6,464 bases of DNA from assembly GCA_964498755.1 (NCBI GenBank), contig CAZCIB010000078.1:1-6464 (forward strand), in the 5' to 3' direction. The notes under the pieces are model-generated. The model did not search any database, was not told where the DNA came from, and saw nothing but the letters and a program-made list of their open reading frames with translations. Shown here in pieces: positions 1 through 5,126 of this stretch. The translations under genes and the position numbers were made by a program. Numbering within the stretch: the first letter of the stretch is position 1; the number at the start of each line of letters is the position of its first letter. This DNA comes from RZZS01 sp964498755 (GTDB lineage: Bacteria > Pseudomonadota > Alphaproteobacteria > Micavibrionales > Micavibrionaceae).

Positions 1-157
1 ATCTGAAAGTATGAATCAATTCACCGCCTTATCCCAACTGTGTCCGGTAGTGTGGAAAAATCTATTGGATCAGGCTCATTCTTCGGGTTTTTAGACATTT
101 GATAAAGGACCTGTTGTTGAAAATTGCGACCTTGAAAGTTCAAAAAAATATTACTTG

Positions 158-174
158 ACGCTAACACATAGCGT
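158..174. promoter_or_regulatory. Candidate AbiEi operator, distal inverted repeat
   Basis: Perfect 6-bp arms ACGCTA (158-163) and TAGCGT (169-174) flank a 5-base spacer, ACACA. The design matches the second repeat at 230-252: same core (ACGCYA, spacer of 5, TRGCGT), with centres 75 bases apart, about seven helical turns. AbiEi antitoxins are known to repress their own operon by binding two inverted repeats upstream of abiEi and bending the DNA. I infer that this is the distal, lower-affinity site because its arms are shorter. A TTGACG at 155-160 overlaps it, but I see no matching -10 at the right distance. Confidence 0.6.
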
Positions 175-214
175 AAAAGCTGTGTTTTTTAAATCAAAAC
201 TATGCTACTATGGT

Positions 215-245
215 TTAACAAATAACAGATTAACGCCAATATATG
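215..245 (+). promoter_or_regulatory. Possible abiE promoter overlapping the proximal operator
   Basis: TTAACA (215-220) resembles a -35 box. TATATG (240-245) could serve as a -10 box, but the 19-base spacer is longer than ideal. The -10 would sit in the centre of the proximal operator, so a bound repressor would occlude it, and transcription would start near 252 with a leader of about 20 bases. An alternative -10-like run, TATGCTACTAT (201-211), lies between the two operators but lacks a good -35. The region is strongly AT-rich, so chance matches are likely. Confidence 0.25.
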
Positions 246-252
246 GCGTTAA
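230..252. promoter_or_regulatory. Candidate AbiEi operator, proximal inverted repeat
   Basis: Perfect 9-bp arms TTAACGCCA (230-238) and TGGCGTTAA (244-252) flank a 5-base spacer, ATATA, giving a 23-base palindrome that ends 19 bases before the abiEi start codon. The inner six bases of each arm repeat the design at 158-174. It lies where a bound repressor would block transcription initiation or early elongation. Negative autoregulation through paired inverted repeats is established for AbiEi-type antitoxins; its use here is inferred from position and symmetry. Confidence 0.7.
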
Positions 253-271
253 ATAAAAATAATATAAACAA

Positions 272-1108
272 ATGGCGCAAAAAAAAGACATCGCTGATCT
301 GTTGCCCGAAGGGCTTATAGCAAGCCGTCAGTGGCTTTCTGCGCAAGGCGTACCGGACTGGAAGCTGGATCATCTCGTCAGGAATAGCGCGCTGCAGCTT
401 GTCGCGCGCGGCGTATACCGCCGTCCGGGGCCGCCGCTCAAGTGGCAGGCCGTTGTGATCTCCCTTCAAAGCGAGGGGATGGGAAGACTGGATATCGCGC
501 CGGGCGGGCTTACCGCGCTTGAAATGCATGGGCTGGCCCATTACATGCGCTTTGGCGACAATCGCTTGCATCTATACGGTAGCGGCAAGCTTCCGGCCTG
601 GGTTCATACGCTTTCAGAAAATCATGAATTCATTCATCACTCCAAAACGCTCTTTGCCGGGAAAAAGGCGCGGCAGAGGGCTACATCCGCTCCCGGCCGG
701 ATTCAGGTCAGCATGGAAGATGATCCCGCGTTTAAAGGGCGCGTGTCACAGCCCTGGGGGACATGGGACTGGCCGCTGGCGCTTTCCTCTCCGGAGCGCG
801 CCGTACTTGAATTGATGTCGGGCGTGCCCGAGCGGTTCGCGTTCGAAGAGGTTGACCTGATCATGCAGGGACTGGCCAATTTGTCGCCGCGCCAACTGGA
901 AGAGATGCTTCTGGATTGTACAAGCGTCAAGGTCAAACGCCTGTTCTTCTGGTTTGCGGAGCGGCACGGCCATACATGGCTGAAACGGCTGGATCCGGAA
1001 CGGTTTGACCTTGGCAGCGGTAACCGTTCGCTTGTCAAAGGCGGAATACTTGATAAAAAATACAGGATAACTGTGCCGTCCACATTTCAGAATGATATGC
1101 CCAAATGA
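272..1108 (+). CDS. abiEi: Type IV toxin-antitoxin system AbiEi family antitoxin / transcriptional repressor
   Basis: This 278-residue cytoplasmic protein is the antitoxin and autorepressor of an AbiE system. Residues about 5-55 resemble the AbiEi N-terminal winged helix: a helical part (DIADLLPEGLIASRQWL) followed by a wing-like LVARGVYRRPG at 43-53, the usual signature of this family. The rest fits the larger C-terminal AbiEi domain, including a G-G-L-T-A-L-E motif early on. The family neutralises the AbiEii nucleotidyltransferase without stable complex formation and represses its own operon. The ATG at 272 gives the normal family N-terminus, but only AT-rich sequence and no Shine-Dalgarno motif precedes it. 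The stop overlaps the toxin start (ATGA), so translation is probably coupled. Family assignment is from sequence recognition and the diagnostic partner gene. Confidence 0.88.
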   Translation: MAQKKDIADLLPEGLIASRQWLSAQGVPDWKLDHLVRNSALQLVARGVYRRPGPPLKWQAVVISLQSEGMGRLDIAPGGLTALEMHGLAHYMRFGDNRLHLYGSGKLPAWVHTLSENHEFIHHSKTLFAGKKARQRATSAPGRIQVSMEDDPAFKGRVSQPWGTWDWPLALSSPERAVLELMSGVPERFAFEEVDLIMQGLANLSPRQLEEMLLDCTSVKVKRLFFWFAERHGHTWLKRLDPERFDLGSGNRSLVKGGILDKKYRITVPSTFQNDMPK

Positions 1109-2085
1109 GTTTTTTTAGTTCATTTCAAAATTTTGGGAGACTTGGGGCATCGGGGCCTCCACCGGCGCCAGGTCTTGACAAAAACAGCCCCTATTTCAAG
1201 CAGGCGCTATTGCTGGTGCGCGTTCTGCCCTATGTGGCGCAGGAGAAATGCTTTGCGCTGAAGGGTGGCACGGCCATCAATCTCTTCCTGCGCAACCTGC
1301 CGAGATTATCCGTCGATATCGATCTTGCATACCTGCCGGATGAAGACAGGGGAACAGCGCTTCAAAACATGCAGGAAGCGTTGGCGCGGATCAAAAACAA
1401 TCTTGAGGGCAGCCCCCCGGGCTTCCGCGCATTGTGGCAAGGCAAGCCGGAGAATCGCTGGCTGCTGGTTTCAGACGGCGCGGCCCAGATAAAAATCGAG
1501 GTCAATCCCGTCCTGCGCGGAACGGTCTGGCCGGCCGAAGAGAGAGCCGTTTCAGAGCTGGCGGAAAGCCTGTTCGGATTTGCGGAAATGCAGCTTCTGT
1601 CATTCAATGACATATATGGCGGTAAAATCTGCGCCGCGCTTGACCGGCAACACCCAAGAGACTTTTTCGATATCAAGCTCCTGCTTGAAAATGAAGGGAT
1701 CAGCCGGGAGCTTGTGCGAACGGCCCTGGTTTATTTCATTAGCGGGGACGGCTCGATCGCCGAGCTGTTTGATCCGAAGCCGGATCCGCATTTTGAAGAC
1801 ACGTTCAAAGAACATTTTCAGGGCATGACGGCGGCGCCGGTATCAGCGGCGGAGCTGCTCAAGGCCCGTGAAGCGCTAATCGACGTAATCCGCGGATCCT
1901 TGACGGATGACGATAAGGAATTCCTGATCTCATTCAAATCCGGAAATCCGGACTGGAGTCGTCTTGAGCTTGAAGGCATCGAGACGCTGCCCGCCGTGCG
2001 TTACAAACTGCTCAATCTTTCCCGCATGCCGGAAGAAAAACATAAAGACGCCCTGAACAAATGGAGGCGCGTTCTGGGGAAATAG
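1105..2085 (+). CDS. abiEii: Nucleotidyltransferase AbiEii/AbiGii family toxin
   Basis: This 326-residue protein is the toxin of the AbiE pair, a member of the DNA polymerase beta-like nucleotidyltransferase superfamily. Characterised members halt growth, reversibly in at least some cases, and some protect populations from phage; related toxins transfer nucleotides to tRNA. Visible motifs are K53-G54-G55-T56 followed by D71-x-D73 (metal-binding acidic pair in RLSVDIDLAYLP), a K130-I-E132 strand (AQIKIEVNPV), and the third and fourth motifs together as D169-IYGGK174-ICAALDR181 and R185-D186-FFD189. All expected catalytic positions look intact, so the gene should be active. Residues 15-25 form a short Gly/Pro-rich stretch. 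It starts inside the antitoxin stop codon without its own evident ribosome binding site, consistent with translational coupling. No frameshift or truncation is visible. Confidence 0.9.
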   Translation: MSFFSSFQNFGRLGASGPPPAPGLDKNSPYFKQALLLVRVLPYVAQEKCFALKGGTAINLFLRNLPRLSVDIDLAYLPDEDRGTALQNMQEALARIKNNLEGSPPGFRALWQGKPENRWLLVSDGAAQIKIEVNPVLRGTVWPAEERAVSELAESLFGFAEMQLLSFNDIYGGKICAALDRQHPRDFFDIKLLLENEGISRELVRTALVYFISGDGSIAELFDPKPDPHFEDTFKEHFQGMTAAPVSAAELLKAREALIDVIRGSLTDDDKEFLISFKSGNPDWSRLELEGIETLPAVRYKLLNLSRMPEEKHKDALNKWRRVLGK

Positions 2086-2104
2086 AAAAAGCCGAGAGGA
2101 AATC

Positions 2105-2245
2105 ATGCCCCAAAAGAAGCCATATTTTACGCGCCAAGAAGTTATGCATATGAGCAACGCACAAAACCCTGAAATCTGTACTATTCCGCTTTTATGTATC
2201 AAGATAAAACAAGGGCTTACAAGACGCGTGAGTCAAAATGAATAG
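2105..2245 (+). CDS. Hypothetical 46-residue protein downstream of the toxin gene
   Basis: An ATG at 2105 opens a 46-codon frame ending at TAG 2243-2245. It is preceded by GAGAGGA (2094-2100), one of the best Shine-Dalgarno matches in the window, with a 4-5 base gap, and lies 19 bases after the abiEii stop, so it could be a third cistron of the operon. The product begins MPQKKPYFTRQEVMHMSN, contains two cysteines (residues 25 and 31) and has a basic tail (KIKQGLTRRVSQNE). I recognise no family. It may be a real small protein or the 5' remnant of an island gene cut off at the attachment site. Its last third overlaps the repeat cluster at 2177-2267, which argues for caution. Confidence 0.4.
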   Translation: MPQKKPYFTRQEVMHMSNAQNPEICTIPLLCIKIKQGLTRRVSQNE

Positions 2246-2249
2246 TACA
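2177..2249. repeat. 10-bp inverted repeat A next to the attachment site
   Basis: TGTACTATTC (2177-2186) and its exact reverse complement GAATAGTACA (2240-2249) are separated by 53 bases. A shortened direct copy, GAATAGTCAT, sits at 2290-2299, touching the tRNA fragment. The arms interleave with repeat B (2200-2267) in the order A-B-A'-B', so the two pairs cannot form one simple nested hairpin. Clustered repeats beside an attachment core are typical of integrase arm sites or excisionase sites, but that role is inferred from position. Confidence 0.5.
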
Positions 2250-2267
2250 TTTCAAGTTTTTATCTTG
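2200..2267. repeat. 10-bp inverted repeat B next to the attachment site
   Basis: CAAGATAAAA (2200-2209) and TTTTATCTTG (2258-2267) are exact reverse complements separated by 48 bases, interleaved with repeat A. The sequence is AT-rich, so chance contributes more here than for repeat A. The paired arrangement is still notable in a short, mostly noncoding segment just left of the tRNA fragment. Confidence 0.4.
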
Positions 2268-2301
2268 TTGATTCTAAACAGAAAATTTTGAATAGTCATA
2301 G

Positions 2302-2349
2302 GCATTCGTAATGCGTGGGTCGGGAGTTCAAATCTCTTCTGCGGCACCA
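2302..2349 (+). pseudogene. 3' fragment of tRNA-Thr(CGU), probable island attachment site
   Basis: The sequence reads as a tRNA from the anticodon stem to CCA. Part of the 5' anticodon strand (GCA, 2302-2304) is followed by loop TTCGTAA with anticodon CGT (2307-2309), the 3' anticodon strand TGCGT (2312-2316) and variable region GGGTC. The T-arm is GGGAG / TTCAAAT / CTCTT (2322-2338, two G-U pairs), followed by acceptor strand CTGCGGC, A73 and encoded CCA (2347-2349). A functional gene would need a 5' half beginning GCCGCAG with a D-arm. The bases upstream (about 2274-2301) show neither, and base 2301 already mismatches the anticodon stem. A 3' tRNA remnant of this kind is the classic product of tyrosine-recombinase integration. 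The Thr identity rests on the CGT anticodon. Confidence 0.75.
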
Positions 2350-2424
2350 TTTCCTGAAACATATTCCCGCATTTATGCGCAGTTTCGGCGTTCGCGGCGT
2401 CTTCTTCGGTAACAACAATCACTA

Positions 2425-2453
2425 TTGCGTATCTGTGAGATTAAACCGATACT
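2425..2453 (+). promoter_or_regulatory. Possible promoter of the AMIN lipoprotein gene
   Basis: TTGCGT (2425-2430) and GATACT (2448-2453) are separated by exactly 17 bases and could be -35 and -10 boxes. The start point would fall at about 2460, next to the ATG at 2461, giving a leaderless or nearly leaderless transcript. This fits the absence of a Shine-Dalgarno sequence before that start. Both hexamers are imperfect, so support is modest. Confidence 0.3.
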
Positions 2454-2460
2454 TTAAAGC

Positions 2461-3402
2461 ATGTTCGGGTTTCACAGGCATTCTGGCGCTTTTGGCCTTC
2501 CAGTCGGCATTTTTCTCTTTGGCATGGTCGTTCTGACGGGATGCGCCGCAACGACGGGCACGCATGCGACACAGGAAAAACGATATCCGGTTGCGCACAA
2601 GGTCGGCCAGACGACCTACAAGTCTAAGGAAAAGGCCTGTGAGCTCAGCAGCGAGTGTCTGCTCTCGCTCGATCCTGAAGAAATTCAGGACAAAGACATA
2701 ACGGAATCGGCGAAAGTGACGAAAATCGATGATGGGGCAAAGGAACTTACAACGCTTTACACCGACATGTCGGAAGAAAAAGTCCCGGAAGCAAACGCCC
2801 AGAGAAAAGAGCTTGAGGCCTTTCTGGCGCAGTACCAGCCGGATGAGCGGTTAAGCGCCCGGATGCGGCTTGAAGCGGAGCCCCCCCTTCCGGGTAGAAA
2901 GCCGGGATCCGTTAAAAAAGCGGCTCAGATTGCAAAAGTTCGAGTTCCCGGGAGGAAGCCTGAGACGCCAGATTTTGCAGACGACAAAAAGCAGCTTAGG
3001 CAAGCGCCTTCTGACAGGCCGGTCAAAGTTTTATCCGGAGATGGTGAAGTTGCCAAATCCAGCTCCGTCAAAAAATTCCGCATGGGCGAGCATGACGGCT
3101 TTACCCGGATCGTTCTTGATCTGGACCGGAAGGCGGAGGCGCGGCTGGAACTCGATAACGCCGCGCAAATGTTATTGGTTGATTTGCCCGGTTCCAGTTG
3201 GGACACGCATGAAAAATGGTTCTCCACCGAACCGCCGCTTGTGATGGCCTATCTGGCGAAGCCAGGAGAAGATGGCGGAACGCGGCTTGTTGTGCGCCTG
3301 ACCGAAGAGGCGGAAATCGTTCACCGGGAAACGCTCAAAGCCGGTGATTATCCCTATTATCGCATCATTTTTGACCTGAGAGGCCGTTCAGTTCACGAAT
3401 AA
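2461..3402 (+). CDS. Outer-membrane lipoprotein with C-terminal AMIN domain
   Basis: This 313-residue protein starts with a lipoprotein signal peptide: a short n-region, hydrophobic residues 9-24 and a lipobox L25-T26-G27-C28. Ala at +2 predicts sorting to the outer membrane. Residues 29-200 are polar and probably extended, with a charged stretch and two PGRKP motifs about 25 residues apart. Residues about 203-309 resemble an AMIN domain (alternating beta strands such as TRIVLDLD, MLLVDLPG, TRLVVRL and YYRIIFDLRG). AMIN domains bind peptidoglycan or cell-envelope structures and target proteins such as AmiC amidase and PilQ secretin; here no amidase or secretin domain follows. The ATG at 2461 is the first start after an in-frame TAA at 2455 and gives a complete signal peptide. 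It probably acts in envelope organisation; the precise role is unknown. Confidence 0.75.
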   Translation: MFGFHRHSGAFGLPVGIFLFGMVVLTGCAATTGTHATQEKRYPVAHKVGQTTYKSKEKACELSSECLLSLDPEEIQDKDITESAKVTKIDDGAKELTTLYTDMSEEKVPEANAQRKELEAFLAQYQPDERLSARMRLEAEPPLPGRKPGSVKKAAQIAKVRVPGRKPETPDFADDKKQLRQAPSDRPVKVLSGDGEVAKSSSVKKFRMGEHDGFTRIVLDLDRKAEARLELDNAAQMLLVDLPGSSWDTHEKWFSTEPPLVMAYLAKPGEDGGTRLVVRLTEEAEIVHRETLKAGDYPYYRIIFDLRGRSVHE

Positions 3403-3514
3403 CCCGCATACGTGGTTGTGCAGAAAGTTTATAAGAATTATTTCGCTTTTAATTCGCCGGAAAAAAATTAAGATACTGATTGCGCTTTGCTTTCTTTTTT
3501 AGGTGGGGTTTATT

Positions 3515-5056
3515 ATGCTTCAAGCTTTGTTGGCGATTTCGCCTGCGCCGTCGCGGTCCGGCTCTCTTCTCGACAATTTGCCCGTCAATGTGATGACTTG
3601 TCATCCAAAGACCTTTGTTATTGATTACGCCAACAAAACAAGCGTCAAGACCCTGAATTCCCTGGCGCATCTTCTTCCCGAGGGCGTCAGCGGAGACAAT
3701 ATCGTCGGACAATGCATCGACATTTTCCACGCGCATCCGGAACATCAGCGCAAACTGATGGCTGACCCGGACAACCTGCCGCATAAGGCAATCATCCGGC
3801 TTGGCCCGGAATTGCTTGATCTGCATGTCGAGGCCGTCATGTCCGGCTCCAAAATCAGAAGGCTTGCCCTGACCTGGTCGGTTTGCACGGAGCGCGAACA
3901 ACTCAGGATCATGAACCATAAAATGCCGATCAACGTCATGATGTGCGATCCGGAAAGTTTCGTGATCAATTACGCGAACGAAACCAGCGTAAATACTTTC
4001 AAAAAGATTGAGCATCTTCTCCCCGTAAAGGCCGATGAGGTCGTTGGAACCTGCATTGACGACTTTCACAAAAAACCGGAACACCAGCGCAAAATTCTCT
4101 CCGATCCCGCGAACCTGCCGTATCACTCGAAAATCTATCTTGGCGATGAAATCCTGGATCTTCAGGCCTCTGCAATCATTGACGACAAAGGCTATTACCT
4201 TGGGCCAATGGTCAGTTGGGCCGTAATTACGGAGCAGGAACAACTCTCGCAAAGCGTGCTGGAGACAACCGGCATTGTGTCGCAATCGTCAGATGAGCTT
4301 CAGCAGACCGCAACCCAGCTTTCCGCAGCCGCCGAGGAATCGTCGGCGCAGGCGACCGCAGTCGCCGCGGCGGCGGAAGAAGCGTCCACAAATGTCCAGA
4401 CCGTGGCTTCGGCGGCTGAGCAGATGAGCCAGTCCGTGCGCGAGATTTCCGAGCAGGTCGCCCGTTCGAACGACGTCGCGACGAAAGCGGCGGAAAAGGC
4501 GGAACAAAGCAATGCGACGGTGGAACAGCTTCATACGGCGTCTGAGGAGATTGGGGCCGTGGTTAGTCTGATTAACGAAATTGCCGAGCAGACGAATCTT
4601 CTGGCGCTGAACGCGACGATTGAAGCCGCGCGCGCCGGGGAGGCCGGAAAAGGTTTCGCCGTGGTGGCTTCCGAGGTCAAGTCTCTAGCTTCTCAGACAG
4701 CGAAAGCAACGGAAGATATTTCAGCGAAAATCGCTGATATGCAGAGCATCACGACGCAAACTGTTGTGGCAATTGGTGAAATTCGTGAAGTTATTACAAG
4801 CATTAACGAGGCGAGTAACGCGATCGCCGCAGCAATTGAAGAACAGTCATCGACGACGGCGGAAATTGCGCGTAACGTTCAGGAGGCCGCTCAGGCGACG
4901 GGTGAGGTAACGCAGAATGTTGCCGGCGTTCAGGAAGCGGCGCGGGAAACCAGTGAAGCCTCAACCCATGTTGCAAGACTGGCCGGTGAACTGTCCGAGA
5001 AATCGGCCAAACTGAACGAACAAGTGACAGGCTTTATGAATCGCAAGAAAGTTTAG
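3515..5056 (+). CDS. Soluble methyl-accepting chemotaxis protein with two tandem PAS-like domains
   Basis: This 513-residue chemoreceptor-type signalling protein should bind CheW and CheA through its C-terminal hairpin. No transmembrane segment or HAMP domain is visible, so it is probably cytoplasmic. Residues about 17-128 and 131-245 are two homologous PAS-like repeats sharing NVM-C-P--F-I-YAN-TS, a FHxxPEHQRK motif, DPxNLP, LDL and a closing SWxV/TWSV-TExEQL. From about 250 the protein is a Ser/Ala/Glu-rich coiled coil. Its tip, from about residue 353 (INEIAEQTNLLALNATIEAA, then RAGEAGKGFAVVASEV), is the near-invariant MCP signature. The ligand or cofactor of the PAS domains cannot be read; the paired histidines in FHxxPEH are worth noting. 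No CheR-tethering pentapeptide occurs at the C-terminus. I chose ATG 3515 over an upstream in-frame GTG (3503) because AGGTGGGG at 3501-3508 is a good ribosome binding site for it. BdlA-like double-PAS receptors are the nearest architecture I know. Confidence 0.92.
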   Translation: MLQALLAISPAPSRSGSLLDNLPVNVMTCHPKTFVIDYANKTSVKTLNSLAHLLPEGVSGDNIVGQCIDIFHAHPEHQRKLMADPDNLPHKAIIRLGPELLDLHVEAVMSGSKIRRLALTWSVCTEREQLRIMNHKMPINVMMCDPESFVINYANETSVNTFKKIEHLLPVKADEVVGTCIDDFHKKPEHQRKILSDPANLPYHSKIYLGDEILDLQASAIIDDKGYYLGPMVSWAVITEQEQLSQSVLETTGIVSQSSDELQQTATQLSAAAEESSAQATAVAAAAEEASTNVQTVASAAEQMSQSVREISEQVARSNDVATKAAEKAEQSNATVEQLHTASEEIGAVVSLINEIAEQTNLLALNATIEAARAGEAGKGFAVVASEVKSLASQTAKATEDISAKIADMQSITTQTVVAIGEIREVITSINEASNAIAAAIEEQSSTTAEIARNVQEAAQATGEVTQNVAGVQEAARETSEASTHVARLAGELSEKSAKLNEQVTGFMNRKKV

Positions 5057-5090
5057 CCGGTTTCGTTATGCGCTTCACAAGGTTGCGATA

Positions 5091-5120
5091 TTGCCATGCT
5101 CTTGCCGCTTACCGCATAAT
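5091..5120 (+). promoter_or_regulatory. Candidate promoter for the 5127 gene, predicting a leaderless transcript
   Basis: TTGCCA (5091-5096) and CATAAT (5115-5120) each match the sigma-70 consensus at five of six positions, with an 18-base spacer. The expected start point, six or seven bases past the -10, coincides with the ATG at 5127. This suits the lack of a usable Shine-Dalgarno sequence (AAGG directly abuts the ATG). Leaderless mRNAs are common in several alphaproteobacteria. Confidence 0.5.
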
Positions 5121-5126
5121 ATAAGG

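Noticed and set aside
2..94. Open frame at the window's left edge, with ATG at 11 and stop at 92-94, possibly the tail of a transposase or other gene
   Set aside because: Too short, no recognisable family, and no ribosome binding site. I could not connect it with a known insertion-sequence end, so no feature is called.
2274..2349. A complete functional tRNA gene
   Set aside because: The 5' acceptor strand (GCCGCAG expected) and D-arm are absent, and the anticodon stem breaks at 2301.
2362..2373. CGCAT/ATGCG hairpin after the tRNA fragment as a terminator
   Set aside because: The loop is only two bases, the stem is short, and no T-run follows.
2315..2536. Plus-strand 73-codon ORF across the tRNA fragment and the lipoprotein start
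   Set aside because: It translates tRNA sequence and then the lipoprotein signal region in the wrong frame.
3403..3514. Terminator or sigma-54/sigma-28 promoter upstream of the chemoreceptor
   Set aside because: I found no GC-rich hairpin with a T-tract, and no correctly spaced -24/-12 or flagellar-type boxes; only AT-rich sequence and the ribosome binding site.
3503..3517. GTG at 3503 as start of the chemoreceptor
   Set aside because: This GTG lies inside the AGGTGGGG ribosome binding site that serves ATG 3515, so the shorter form is preferred.
3449..4285. Long minus-strand ORF of 278 codons opposite the chemoreceptor gene
   Set aside because: It lies antisense to the strongly supported PAS/MCP coding region, has no recognisable domain, and is a by-product of GC-biased codon use.
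5091..5093. TTG at 5091 as start of the membrane-protein gene
   Set aside because: It coincides with a good -35 hexamer and would add an unremarkable Cys-rich leader; ATG 5127 fits the promoter geometry.
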